Shown here piece after piece: positions 25,577 through 35,320 of a stretch of DNA of 64,000 nucleotides. How positions within the stretch are numbered: position 1 is the stretch's first letter; each line of letters starts with the position of its first letter. Source of the DNA: Flavobacterium pectinovorum. Lineage in GTDB: Bacteria > Bacteroidota > Bacteroidia > Flavobacteriales > Flavobacteriaceae. Made by a program: the position numbers and the translations under genes. The notes below the pieces were generated by a model. That model made no database searches. It was given only the letters and a program-made list of their open reading frames with translations, and was not told where the DNA came from. The stretch spans positions 1-64,000 of the forward strand of contig NZ_JAFEVZ010000016.1 of the NCBI RefSeq assembly GCF_022802975.1, written 5' to 3'.

Positions 25577-26644
25577 ATGGCAACAGTTCAAAATTCAAGC
25601 AAAAATCTGACAAGAGATTTAAGTATCAGTCTTTTTATTTACACATTGCCCATATTGGCAATTTACCTGTATTTTAAATTAAGTAATGGCGTTGTGAGCG
25701 AATCGCATCTTACTTTGCCATCATTTTTAGAATTTGCAAAACCTGTTTTTCAAAACATTAGTACCTGGGGCTTAGCTGTTTTTATGGTCGTTTTGGGAAT
25801 TATCGAATTTACAGCCGGTCTCTACGATGACCAATGGACTGGAGAAGAACGCAAAATTGATATTGTAAGTTTCCTGGCCCCAAAATTGATTTTACCTCCG
25901 GTAATTGCTTTTTTCAGCTTAATTGTTTTACCGGTTTTAATTCCAAATCTTAAAAATTCCCTTTCATGGGTTCCTTTTTGGGGAGGCTTTTTCTTAATCG
26001 CTATTGCGGATGATTTAACGCAGTACTGGTACCACCGTTTGCATCATCAGGTGCCGTTTTTATGGCGTTTTCACAGAACACACCATTCAGCACCATACAT
26101 GGGAATGGCGATGCTTTCAAGACAAAACTTTATTTATACCGTTTTCTTTTCACAAATTTATTTAACAGCCACTTTGACTTTTTTAGGTCTGGGACTGCCT
26201 GCTTTGTTTGTTTTGGTTATCAAAAGTTTTATCACTTTGGGAGCACATTCAAGTATCGCGTGGGATAAACCACTTTATAAATACAAAGTTTTACATCCGA
26301 TTGCATGGGTTTTGGAACGTTTTATTTCTACTCCGGCTACGCATCACGCGCATCACGCCGATACGAGCGGAGACGGTGTTGGTCACTTTAAAGGCAACTT
26401 CGGAAACATGTTTTTTCTTTGGGATGTGATTTTCGGAACAGGTTTAATTACCCGTCAGTTCCCAAAATCATACGGAATCAAATCGTATAAGCAGGAAGAA
26501 TGGTATGCGCAGTTTCTTTGGCCAATATTCAAATCTAAAAAAGAAGGAAGCGCACTGGCAGAAGGCGTTCTTTCTGTACCCTTAAAACAAAATACTACTA
26601 TCATTAATGAAACTCAGCCTGCATTAGAAACGGTTCAATCTTAA
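25577..26644 (+). CDS. Sterol desaturase / fatty acid hydroxylase family membrane protein
   Basis: A 355-residue integral membrane di-iron enzyme with several helices. The histidine boxes are HRLHH, FHRTHHSAP and THHAHHAD, in the order of the fatty acid hydroxylase superfamily that hydroxylates alkyl chains. It lies directly upstream (7 bp) of an alkylsulfatase, so hydroxylating or degrading the alkyl part of alkyl sulfates or the freed alcohol is a reasonable role, by inference. Two tiny membrane proteins precede it. Confidence 0.88.
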   Translation: MATVQNSSKNLTRDLSISLFIYTLPILAIYLYFKLSNGVVSESHLTLPSFLEFAKPVFQNISTWGLAVFMVVLGIIEFTAGLYDDQWTGEERKIDIVSFLAPKLILPPVIAFFSLIVLPVLIPNLKNSLSWVPFWGGFFLIAIADDLTQYWYHRLHHQVPFLWRFHRTHHSAPYMGMAMLSRQNFIYTVFFSQIYLTATLTFLGLGLPALFVLVIKSFITLGAHSSIAWDKPLYKYKVLHPIAWVLERFISTPATHHAHHADTSGDGVGHFKGNFGNMFFLWDVIFGTGLITRQFPKSYGIKSYKQEEWYAQFLWPIFKSKKEGSALAEGVLSVPLKQNTTIINETQPALETVQS

Positions 26645-26651
26645 AAATACC

Positions 26652-28604
26652 ATGAAAAAAACACCACTAAATGCTTTATTAATCGGGTTAACAGTTGCTG
26701 CAAATGCTCAGGCACCAAAACAGGCAACAAGTTTTACCCAAAAGTCAAATGAAGCCGTTTATTCAAAATTAAACTTTGAAGATACCGAAGATTTTAAAGA
26801 TGCCAAACGAGGTTTTATTGCTACGCTGGAAGACGGAAAAATTCTTTCGAAATCCGGAAATGTTGCGGTAAACCTCAACGACTTTGCTTTTATAAAAGGA
26901 AAAGCTCCGGCAACGGTAAATCCGGCGTTATGGCGTCAGGGACAATTAAACAACATTAACGGTTTATTCAAAATTACCGAAGGCGTTTATCAGGTCCGTT
27001 CATTTGATGCTGCTAACATTTCGTTTATAGAAACCAAAAACGGCTACGTAGTTATTGATGCTTTAACGATTGAAGAAGCATCTGCAAAAGCCTATGAATT
27101 TGTAAAAAAACATGTTGCCAACAAACCTATTTTAGCAGTAATTGTTACCCACAGCCACGGTGATCATTATGGCGGATTACAAGGTTTAGTTTCTGCTGAA
27201 GATATAAAATCGGGTAAAGTTAAATTTATAACGCCAAAAGGTTTTTACGAAGAAGCCGTTAGCGAAAACGTGCTTTTAGGAAATGTAATGCGACGAAGAG
27301 CGGGATATCAATTTGGACTAGGATTAGAAAGAAACGCAACCGGGCAGGTAGATATTGGTTTAGGAAAACCGTTTTTGAGTGGTGGAACTTCATCGCTTTT
27401 ACAGCCTAATTTTGAAATTGAAAAAACCGGACAAACGATTAACATAGACGGTTTGGAATTGGTTTTTCAGCTTACGCCGAATTCTGAGGCTCCTGCCGAA
27501 TTAACCCTCTTCGCCCCAGCTCAAAAAGTATTTTTTTCTGCCGAAATTGCCAGTCATACCTATCATAATGTTTTAACGCCTCGTGGTGCAAAAACCAGAG
27601 ATGCCAAAGCCTGGGCCGGATATCTGGATGAAGCAATTGATTTATTTGGTGATAAAACTGAATTCGTAGTTCCGTCACACACCTGGCCGGTTTACGGACA
27701 CGATAAAGGAATTACCTTTTTGGAAAAACAGCGAGATCTTTACAAATATGTTCATGATCAGACCGTTCATCTGGCTAATAAAGGTTTGAACAAAGATGAA
27801 ATTGCCGAAGAAATAAAACTGCCGGCTGAACTGGCAAAAGAATGGTACAACCGTGATTTTTACGGAACTGTAAAACACAATGCCAAAGCAACCTATCAGT
27901 TTTATCTGGGCTGGTGGGACGGAAATCCGGCTGAGTATGATAAACTTCCTCAGGTTGAAGCAGCAAAAAAATATGTAGAATGGTTTGGCGGTGAAGAAAC
28001 TGTTTTGAAAAAAGCCAATGAAAGCTTTCAAAAAGGCGAATACCGCTGGGTTGCCGAAGTATTAAAACATGTTGTTTTTGCCAATCCAAATAATACAGCT
28101 GCTAAAAATCTGCAAGCCGATGCCTTCGAACAAATAGCCTATCAAAGCGAATCGGGAATCTGGAGAGATTTGTATTTATCCGGAGCAAAAGAACTCCGCG
28201 AAGGCGTAACTCCTCCTAAAAATCCTTTAGATCGCAGTGCTGCCTTTTTATCAGCCCTGACTCCCGAAGCTATTTTCGAATATTTATCAATTACAGTTGA
28301 TGGCACTAAAGCTGCCGGAAAAGATATCAAACTACGCTTTGTTTTTCCTGAACTGAAAAAAAACATTCTGGTTTATCTTAAAAACGGAGTTTTGCACCAA
28401 AGTGAAAAACGAGTAGACGAGAAAGCAGAATTTACCCTTGCCATCTCTAAAGAAAAGTTTGTGCTATTATTGACAAAACCAGAAACCGCAAGAGATATTT
28501 TAACTTCTGAAGGAGTGATTTTTGAAGGCGATCCTTTTAAATTCAGAGAACTGGCCAGTGTTTTTGAACCTGCAAATCCGTACTGGAATATTGTAACCCC
28601 TTAA
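26652..28604 (+). CDS. Alkyl/aryl sulfatase of the metallo-beta-lactamase type (SdsA1-like)
   Basis: A 650-residue secreted type III sulfatase that hydrolyses linear alkyl sulfates such as dodecyl sulfate using two zinc ions, without formylglycine. A signal peptide ends near ANAQAPK. The zinc motif is THSHGDHYGG (His167, His169, Asp171, His172). VLTPRGAKTRDAKAWAGYL, PSHTWPVYG and YQFYLGWWDGNPAEYDKLP are characteristic. The C-terminal 120 residues form the SCP2-like domain that holds the alkyl chain. Length is normal for the family. Confidence 0.94.
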   Translation: MKKTPLNALLIGLTVAANAQAPKQATSFTQKSNEAVYSKLNFEDTEDFKDAKRGFIATLEDGKILSKSGNVAVNLNDFAFIKGKAPATVNPALWRQGQLNNINGLFKITEGVYQVRSFDAANISFIETKNGYVVIDALTIEEASAKAYEFVKKHVANKPILAVIVTHSHGDHYGGLQGLVSAEDIKSGKVKFITPKGFYEEAVSENVLLGNVMRRRAGYQFGLGLERNATGQVDIGLGKPFLSGGTSSLLQPNFEIEKTGQTINIDGLELVFQLTPNSEAPAELTLFAPAQKVFFSAEIASHTYHNVLTPRGAKTRDAKAWAGYLDEAIDLFGDKTEFVVPSHTWPVYGHDKGITFLEKQRDLYKYVHDQTVHLANKGLNKDEIAEEIKLPAELAKEWYNRDFYGTVKHNAKATYQFYLGWWDGNPAEYDKLPQVEAAKKYVEWFGGEETVLKKANESFQKGEYRWVAEVLKHVVFANPNNTAAKNLQADAFEQIAYQSESGIWRDLYLSGAKELREGVTPPKNPLDRSAAFLSALTPEAIFEYLSITVDGTKAAGKDIKLRFVFPELKKNILVYLKNGVLHQSEKRVDEKAEFTLAISKEKFVLLLTKPETARDILTSEGVIFEGDPFKFRELASVFEPANPYWNIVTP

Positions 28605-28615
28605 AAATTTAAATT

Positions 28616-29335
28616 ATGAAAAATATACTATTTAAAAACAGCATCTCTGCCCTGATCCTTTTTGTAACCATTATCGGTTTTGCGCAGAATAAAAGTTCAA
28701 ATACAGTCTCGCTTGATGTTTTTTACAGCAAAATTCAAAATGAAAAGAATCCGCAGATTATTGATGCCAGGGGTGCTGAAGAATTTGCTTTAAACCATAT
28801 CAACGGAGCGGTAAATTTCAATCTGGAATCAAAAGATTATGCCAAACGTATTGCGGCTTTAGACAAATCAAGACCTGTATTTACCTATTCTATCGGGGCA
28901 GGAAGAAGTGTCTGGCTGGCTGACGATTTATTAAAAAAAGGTTTTAAGGAAGCCTATAGTTTAGAAGGCGGAATTGCCAACTGGATTGGCAACGGAAAAC
29001 CTTTTTATGTCAACTCCAAAAGCAAATTAACTTTGGATGAATACAATAAAATCATTACCGATAATAATACCGTTCTGGTAGATATTGGCTCTAAATATTG
29101 TGCACCGTGCAAAAAGGTTAAACCCGTTCTGGAAACCATTAAAGCTGAATACGGAGAAAAGGTAAAAATTGTCGAAATAGAACTGGAAGAAAGTCCACAG
29201 ATAATTGCCGATTTAAAAACCGTAAAAATATTCCCTACCCTTATTTTATATCAAAACGGTCAGATTATTTTCAAAAAAGAGGGATTCTCCAATTTGAAAA
29301 AAGATGTTGATGTCATTTTGGCTCAGAATAATTAA
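28616..29335 (+). CDS. Periplasmic rhodanese-like / thioredoxin fusion
   Basis: A 239-residue exported protein (signal peptide to about GFAQNKS). Residues about 30-125 form a rhodanese-like domain (IIDARGAEEFALNHINGAVN, LEGGIANW) in which the active-site cysteine position is serine (TYSIGAGRS instead of YCxxGxRS), so it cannot carry persulfide in the usual way. Residues about 135-239 form a thioredoxin domain with the redox motif KYCAPCKK. It ends the alkylsulfatase group. A role in disulfide handling of the sulfatases or in sensing sulfur species is possible. Confidence 0.85.
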   Translation: MKNILFKNSISALILFVTIIGFAQNKSSNTVSLDVFYSKIQNEKNPQIIDARGAEEFALNHINGAVNFNLESKDYAKRIAALDKSRPVFTYSIGAGRSVWLADDLLKKGFKEAYSLEGGIANWIGNGKPFYVNSKSKLTLDEYNKIITDNNTVLVDIGSKYCAPCKKVKPVLETIKAEYGEKVKIVEIELEESPQIIADLKTVKIFPTLILYQNGQIIFKKEGFSNLKKDVDVILAQNN

Positions 29336-29360
29336 TAAAAAGAAAGAAATCAGAAATAAA

Positions 29361-29478
29361 TGTCATCCTGAGCGGAGTCAAACGAACTCAGCCTGACGCC
29401 TGTTTTTAATTTCACAACAGTAAAGTTTGTTTGTTTTGTTTTTTTGCTAATCCTGCAAGGTTTCTAAAACCTTGTAGG
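29361..29478. repeat. Two small inverted repeats after the rhodanese-thioredoxin gene
   Basis: TGTCATCCTGAGCGGAGTCA at 29361 followed by ACTCAGCCTGACG forms a short hairpin of the same family as 63028-63087. CCTGCAAGGTTT (29452-29463) and AAACCTTGTAGG (29467-29478) form a 12-bp hairpin with one G-T pair. Either could stop transcription before the next sulfatase gene, though neither has a strong T-tract. Confidence 0.5.
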
Positions 29479-29549
29479 TTTATCATTTTAAAACCATCAA
29501 ATCTTATTAATAATAGAAAAAAATTCCTCATTTTATTATCAAAATTTAT

Positions 29550-31169
29550 ATGGCAATATCCCAAAAAATTAAAAAGATTGGTTTACCAATTTTAATTGTC
29601 CTCATTATCGCTTCTGTATTTTTGTTTTGGCCCATCAATACAGACGGTACACTGATTAAGGCTGACGAAAAATTAGCCGAAGGAAAAGCAGCATTTCTGT
29701 CCGAAAAAGACACTTCTAAAACTTCAGAAAAAAAACCGAACATAATCATTCTCCTTGCCGATGATTTAGGCAAATATGATATTTCATTATACGGAGGAAA
29801 ATCCACTCCGACACCTCAAATAGATTCTCTGGCTGCTTCGGGAGTTACTTTTACAGATGGTTATGTTTCCTCATCAATTTGTTCTCCTTCAAGAGCAGGC
29901 TTACTTACAGGCCGGTATCAGGAGCGATTTGGTCACGAGTTTCAGCCTGGCGACCGATATCCAAAAAACAATCTGGAGTATTACGCTTTCAAATATCTGA
30001 TGAATACAGATAATTGGAAATTAAATCCAAAAATACAATATCCAAACGATGCTTCAATCGCAACGCAAGGTTTGCCTCAGTCTGAAATAACTTTTGCTGA
30101 TCTGGCAAAAAGAAAAGGATACAGCACCGCTATTATCGGAAAATGGCATTTGGGACACAACAAAGGTTTTTTTCCTTTAGACAGAGGCTTCGATTATCAT
30201 TACGGATTTTATCAGGCGTTTTCGCTTTTTGCACCCGAAGATGATAATCCGGATATCATCAACCATCATCACAAAGATTTTACCGATAAAATGATTTGGG
30301 GCAATGGCCGTGTTGGAATTGGAAAAATTCGAAGAGATACCACTATCACTGACGAAAAAGCCTATTTGACCGAAAAATTTGCAGAAGAAGCCGAATCGTT
30401 CATTGATAAAAATAAGACCAAACCATTTTTATTATATGTTCCTTTTAATGCGCCTCACACGCCTTTTCAGGTCCGCAAGAAATATTACGACCGTTTTCCG
30501 AATGTAAAAGACGAAAACAAACGGGTGTATTTTGCCATGATCAGTGCCTTAGATGATGCTATTGGAAGAATCAGAGCCAAAGTAAAAAAAGAAGGCCTCG
30601 AAGAAAATACGTTAATCGTTTTTGCCAGTGACAATGGTGGTGCCGATTATACTTTTGCTACCACCAACGCTCCGCTTAAAGGAGGCAAATTCTCCCATTT
30701 TGAAGGCGGAATCAATGTGCCGTTTGCACTTTCGTGGAAAGGAAAAATAAAACCGCATACTATTTACAAAACACCGGTGAGTTCACTGGATATTTTCAGT
30801 ACGATTGCGGCTGCAATTCATTCTGACTTGCCAAAAGACAGAGTTTATGACGGCGTTGATTTAATTAGTACCGTGAACAATAATAAAGAAGCACACAAAA
30901 ATCTATACTGGCGTTCCGGAGATGCCAAAGCCATCAGAAGTGGTGACTGGAAACTGATTATCAGCGGAAAAACACATCAGCAGTGGCTCTATAATCTGAC
31001 TTCTGATAAATCTGAAAAAACAGATCTGGCACAAAAAAATCCGGAAAAAGTAAAAGAACTTCAGGCAGCCTTGCAAAACTGGGAAAAAGGACTTGTAAAA
31101 CCTTTATGGCCAAATTTAACCTATTATGAATTTAATTTTGGTACTCAAAAATACTTTGTCGATTTGTAA
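29550..31169 (+). CDS. Membrane-anchored type I sulfatase
   Basis: A 539-residue sulfatase with an uncleaved N-terminal helix (about residues 10-30) rather than a signal peptide. Motifs: IILLADDLGKYD, formylglycine site CSPSRAGLLTGR (Cys111), IGKWHLGHNKG (histidine present, about residue 200), APHTPF and FASDNGGADY. It is not close to the three tandem sulfatases and probably has a different substrate. Sulfatase motifs are complete. It is followed 246 bp later by a YeiH-type transporter. Confidence 0.92.
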   Translation: MAISQKIKKIGLPILIVLIIASVFLFWPINTDGTLIKADEKLAEGKAAFLSEKDTSKTSEKKPNIIILLADDLGKYDISLYGGKSTPTPQIDSLAASGVTFTDGYVSSSICSPSRAGLLTGRYQERFGHEFQPGDRYPKNNLEYYAFKYLMNTDNWKLNPKIQYPNDASIATQGLPQSEITFADLAKRKGYSTAIIGKWHLGHNKGFFPLDRGFDYHYGFYQAFSLFAPEDDNPDIINHHHKDFTDKMIWGNGRVGIGKIRRDTTITDEKAYLTEKFAEEAESFIDKNKTKPFLLYVPFNAPHTPFQVRKKYYDRFPNVKDENKRVYFAMISALDDAIGRIRAKVKKEGLEENTLIVFASDNGGADYTFATTNAPLKGGKFSHFEGGINVPFALSWKGKIKPHTIYKTPVSSLDIFSTIAAAIHSDLPKDRVYDGVDLISTVNNNKEAHKNLYWRSGDAKAIRSGDWKLIISGKTHQQWLYNLTSDKSEKTDLAQKNPEKVKELQAALQNWEKGLVKPLWPNLTYYEFNFGTQKYFVDL

Positions 31170-31273
31170 AGTTTAAACACATAAAAACATAGCATTTGCT
31201 AACTTTAAAAAGTCGTTTTAACCCTTTAAAAATATAGAAGAGATACTCCGTTTCATTTTTAAATTGCCTATAA

Positions 31274-31376
31274 CTTTAGCTGTAGGTTTTAAATTTGGTA
31301 ACTTTTGGGCTTTAGCCAGACTTTTTTATTAGGCTAAAGCCCATCAAACTTATTCATAATTTATCTGCAGCTAAAG
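31274..31376. repeat. Nested inverted repeat element (CTTTAGC / GGGCTTTAGCC)
   Basis: GGGCTTTAGCC (31307-31317) and GGCTAAAGCCC (31332-31342) form a perfect 11-bp hairpin. Outside it, CTTTAGCTGTAG (31274-31285) and CTGCAGCTAAAG (31365-31376) pair with one mismatch. Upstream, AAACACATAAAAACATAG near 31174 is a fragment of the palindromic family at 9728 and 22138. It may act as a terminator or be a small mobile palindrome. Confidence 0.6.
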
Positions 31377-31415
31377 CTGGAGCCAACTCAAACCAAACTT
31401 TATAAAAATAAACTA

Positions 31416-32675
31416 ATGTCAATAAAAACAAAACAACTTAGCCTTCACGAAGACTGGACTGTCGTACTTTTAGGATTTGTAATCATCGGAATTTCGCTGT
31501 TTGTATTTCTTCCTGAAGTGCCGGTATTCAAATGGTCCAACGGAACTGATTTACTGAATAATGTATTTGCTCTCGGAAATCTGCAAGTTCTGTTGGTTCA
31601 GTTTATTTACCTGACTGTCATAGGAAGTATCGCCGCCTATTTAGTTGGTAAATCAGTAAAAAACTTTTTATTGGGTTTCCCAATCGTATATCTGTTGACT
31701 GTTTTGGCGCTGATAATAGCCGGAAATACTTTTATAAAAGGACTCAATTTAGAAGCTGTAATTTTTAGTCTGGTTATTGGTCTGGCAATTGGCAATTTTT
31801 TCAAACTGCCGGAATGGTTTCGTTCTGCACTTTCGACGGAGGTTTTTGTAAAAATAGGTTTGGTTTTGTTGGGAACAAGCGTCATTTTTTCAGACATCCT
31901 GAAAGCGGGTTCTTTAGGATTAATTCAGGCATTGGTGGTGGTTTTGTCGGTTTGGTATTTTGCTTTCTGGCTTTGTAAAAAACTAAAAGTCGATGATGAA
32001 TTAACAATGATGATTTCGAGTGCGGTTTCTATTTGCGGGGTTTCGGCAGCAATTGCAACCTCAGGTGCCATTAAGGGTGATTCAAAAAAACTCTCGTATG
32101 TGATTTCGATGGTATTGGTAACTGCGATTCCGATGATGATCTTTATGCCGGTTATCGCCAAATATTTCAATTTTCCCGAAGAAGTTACCGGAGCCTGGCT
32201 AGGTGGAAGTATAGATACATCCGGAGCCGTTGTGGCATCGGGAACACTGGTGGGAGAAACGGCTTTGAAAATCAGTACGATTGTCAAATTTTCACAAAAT
32301 GTATTGTTAGGACTCGCCGCTTTTGCCATCTCTGTTTACTGGACCTATACTCATAACAAATCTGCCGAAGCTGTTACCTCAAAACCAACATTGGGTGTTA
32401 TCTGGGAGCGTTTTCCAAAATTTGTAATTGGCTTTATTCTGGCTTCGTTAGTCTTTTCTTTTCTGCTTACTTCCGAAACACGAGATGCTGTAAAAGACAG
32501 TCTGAAAAATCTACAGGGAATTTGGTTTGCCCTTGCTTTTACCAGTATCGGTTTAGAAACTAATTTCAAAGATTTATTCAGTAATAACAGTAAAAAACCT
32601 TTGTACGCATTTTTAATTGCTCAGTTTTTTAATGTGATCATCACCCTGATTATTGCTTTTTTATTGTTTGGATAA
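31416..32675 (+). CDS. YeiH-type putative sulfate exporter family protein
   Basis: A 419-residue membrane protein with about ten helices. The pattern VKIGLVLLGTSVIFSDILKAG, SVSICGVSAAIATSGAIKGD, and WLGGSIDTSGAVVASG matches the conserved-hypothetical 698 (YeiH, putative sulfate exporter) family. The name rests on family annotation, not a proven substrate. Placed after a sulfatase it could handle excess sulfate or sulfite. It ends 11 bp from the convergent TonB receptor gene, with no room for a strong terminator. Confidence 0.82.
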   Translation: MSIKTKQLSLHEDWTVVLLGFVIIGISLFVFLPEVPVFKWSNGTDLLNNVFALGNLQVLLVQFIYLTVIGSIAAYLVGKSVKNFLLGFPIVYLLTVLALIIAGNTFIKGLNLEAVIFSLVIGLAIGNFFKLPEWFRSALSTEVFVKIGLVLLGTSVIFSDILKAGSLGLIQALVVVLSVWYFAFWLCKKLKVDDELTMMISSAVSICGVSAAIATSGAIKGDSKKLSYVISMVLVTAIPMMIFMPVIAKYFNFPEEVTGAWLGGSIDTSGAVVASGTLVGETALKISTIVKFSQNVLLGLAAFAISVYWTYTHNKSAEAVTSKPTLGVIWERFPKFVIGFILASLVFSFLLTSETRDAVKDSLKNLQGIWFALAFTSIGLETNFKDLFSNNSKKPLYAFLIAQFFNVIITLIIAFLLFG

Positions 32676-32686
32676 AATTTAGAGCA

Positions 32687-35320
32687 TTATATTTTAAAAT
32701 CTAAGGTTAATATAAAATATCTTGGTAATAAACTATTTTGATAAATCGTTGTTTGAAAATCTGAATTATCCGTTTGAGAATAAAATTTATTGTCTAATAG
32801 ATTTTTGCCTGAAAGCCAAAACTCTATCCATTTTGTTCGTTGTGGTTTATACTTAACTTCAAAATCTAAGAAAGTAAAATCATCTAAATTATTTGTGTTT
32901 GGTAAATAATAGTCATAATTAAATGTAAACAACCAAAATTTACTTGGTTTAATTAATATTTTAAAACTATTATTTAGTGATATATTTCTGTTACTATCGT
33001 AATCATCAGATTTAAAACTTATAGTGCTATAATTAAATTTATTTTGAAAGTTAACCGGAAGTCGGAACGAAGTACTTAAATAGAAATAAGCATTATAATT
33101 TAAAGACTGATTATTTCTTAATTCACTTTGATTTATGACATTTTTGTAATTACTATGACCGAAATTTGATACATGCTTAATAGTACTATTTATAAATTTT
33201 ATATATTTTTCAACACCAATATTCAATGAATAATTTTCAATGTTTGTTGGTGATTGAAATAAGGTATAAATTGTGTAGTCATTTTCGATATCTACAGCTG
33301 ATAAATAAGTATTTTTTTTGTTATCATAAATCAAACCGAAGTTTGTCGAAAAGGAAGTAAATAAATCGTTGAATCTATAATTTAATGTATAGTTTTGATT
33401 CTGTTGCAAATCTAAATTAAAAATATTCTTTTTTATGAATCGGTTATTTTCAGCGATAAAATTCGTAAATAAATTCTCTGCTTCCGGTGATTTCTCTTCA
33501 TAACTCCCTGATAGTTTAAATGATGATTTACTATTTAAAAGATATGAGATGTTTAAAGTTGGAATAATAACAAACGAGTTTTCGATTGTATTAAAGCCAT
33601 TATTTCTATCCTGATAATTTTGATTTATGTTAACTACTTTTAAAGTTGGCTGAAATTTAAAATTTTCAATAAAATAGGTTGTGCTAATTTCCGAAAATAT
33701 AGATGATTTTTTATACTTATTATCATTTTTAAAATCTGGATTAATTTCAATATTATCTTCAGATAAACTTGAATTTAAAGAAACATCTTGAATATTGTAA
33801 CCTGTAATAAAGGTATATTTTAACTTTTTAAAATTACCCAGTAAGATTAATTTATTAGAAAAATACGATTTCTTAAAATGACTTTTTTGCAAATTGCCGC
33901 CAAATGAAAAAGATATTGGCTCAATATTTAATTCTTGCGGAGCTGAATTTACAGAATAAAGTGAAATGTATTGTAGCGCCTTTTTATCATCTATTTTGTA
34001 AGTATATTGTAATTTATTTTTCCAAAATAAGTTTTCAGTATTTAATATTGATTTAAAAGGAGAAAAACCACTTTGCGAAACAGAATTTAAGCTATTTATT
34101 TTTTCGTTTCTAAAAGCCGTTTCTATTTCTAAAAGAGACAATTTACTTGTATTGTAAGTAAGTTTTAATTCTAACTGTTTGTTCTCAGGTTTTTTTACTC
34201 TCTCTGTTAGATCGTTATAATTTATGCTTTCAGAATTAAAAAAAGTGTTATTTTTTTCTAAAAGATATATTTTGTCCCTTATAAAAGATACATTAGTATT
34301 TAAAGACAGTTTTTGAGAAAACCTGTAAATACTATTGTAATTTAATGCAAACTGATTATTGATATTGGCTCTTTGAGTATCAAAATTACTTGAAAAAATA
34401 TTTTCCGGAATTATTGTTTTGGCTAAAAGTTCATTATTATTTATATCCTCTAAAGTCGCATTCATCGAAAAATAATCTTCAGCAGAATTATTCATTCCTA
34501 CATTATTATAGCTTAAATTTGCAAATGATTTATACTTTTTGGACACACTTAAAAGATTAATTTTCAAGTCATTCCGTGGGTTATTGCCACTATCAAATCC
34601 ACTTCCTAAATTTCCATTTCCTGAAATGTCCGTTTTTCCTTTTTTAAGTTTAAGATTGATTGAAACATTTTCACTGTTTTCGATTCCTTTCAACAACGGA
34701 TTTTTTGTATAATTATCTATAGCTTGCACCTGTTCAACCATATCTACTGAGATATTACGGGTTCCCATAGTATAATTATTTCCAAATAAATCATCTCCTT
34801 CCAGTTGTACAGAAACTACACTTTTGCCCCTGTATTTAATGGTACCGTTTGCTTCAACTTCCATTCCGGGAAGCTTTCTGATTAAATCTTCTACTTTATG
34901 CTCAGTACCGTCTTTGTATCCATTTGGATTAAATGTAACTGTATCTTCCTCAACTTTGTATTTTTCCTCCTTAATTACAATTTCATCTAATTCTGTAGCT
35001 TTTTTAAGTAAGGTAAAAGTGAAAGAATATGTTTTACCTTTTTCAGGATTTACAATACTGTCAATAATACTCTGATAACCAAAAGCAGACACTTCAATAT
35101 AAATATTCAGATAATTTTTCTTTAATTCGATCGAAAATTCCCCATCATTATTAGACTTAAAAAACTCTGAAATCAAATTTTTGTTTTCAGAGTTTTTAAT
35201 TATGATATTTCCGGTAATCGCCTGATTGGATTCATTAATCACTTTTCCTTTTAAATTTTGTGAATAGGAAAAATTCAGAACAATAAGTAAAATGGTGAAA
35301 AGTATATATGTTTTTTTCAC
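32687..35320 (-). CDS. TonB-dependent receptor with carboxypeptidase-like domain (GLPGLI partner)
   Basis: An 877-residue outer membrane protein beginning with GTG (35318-35320). Signal peptide to about NFSYSQ, then a carboxypeptidase regulatory-like domain (GKVINESNQAITGNIIIKN), then KATELDEIVIKEEKYK and a plug-like region with IRKLPGMEVEANGTIKYRGK, then a long beta-barrel ending FILTLDFKI. It lacks the SusC-type GSRGANG signature. The gene overlaps the GLPGLI gene by 4 bp. More A/T-rich codon use than neighbours. Ligand unknown; the pair may move a peptide or metal complex. Confidence 0.85.
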   Translation of the reverse strand: MKKTYILFTILLIVLNFSYSQNLKGKVINESNQAITGNIIIKNSENKNLISEFFKSNNDGEFSIELKKNYLNIYIEVSAFGYQSIIDSIVNPEKGKTYSFTFTLLKKATELDEIVIKEEKYKVEEDTVTFNPNGYKDGTEHKVEDLIRKLPGMEVEANGTIKYRGKSVVSVQLEGDDLFGNNYTMGTRNISVDMVEQVQAIDNYTKNPLLKGIENSENVSINLKLKKGKTDISGNGNLGSGFDSGNNPRNDLKINLLSVSKKYKSFANLSYNNVGMNNSAEDYFSMNATLEDINNNELLAKTIIPENIFSSNFDTQRANINNQFALNYNSIYRFSQKLSLNTNVSFIRDKIYLLEKNNTFFNSESINYNDLTERVKKPENKQLELKLTYNTSKLSLLEIETAFRNEKINSLNSVSQSGFSPFKSILNTENLFWKNKLQYTYKIDDKKALQYISLYSVNSAPQELNIEPISFSFGGNLQKSHFKKSYFSNKLILLGNFKKLKYTFITGYNIQDVSLNSSLSEDNIEINPDFKNDNKYKKSSIFSEISTTYFIENFKFQPTLKVVNINQNYQDRNNGFNTIENSFVIIPTLNISYLLNSKSSFKLSGSYEEKSPEAENLFTNFIAENNRFIKKNIFNLDLQQNQNYTLNYRFNDLFTSFSTNFGLIYDNKKNTYLSAVDIENDYTIYTLFQSPTNIENYSLNIGVEKYIKFINSTIKHVSNFGHSNYKNVINQSELRNNQSLNYNAYFYLSTSFRLPVNFQNKFNYSTISFKSDDYDSNRNISLNNSFKILIKPSKFWLFTFNYDYYLPNTNNLDDFTFLDFEVKYKPQRTKWIEFWLSGKNLLDNKFYSQTDNSDFQTTIYQNSLLPRYFILTLDFKI

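Noticed and set aside
27675..28089. Minus-strand frames of 104-118 codons inside the alkylsulfatase gene.
   Set aside because: Antisense to well-conserved family motifs; composition is that of a complementary frame.
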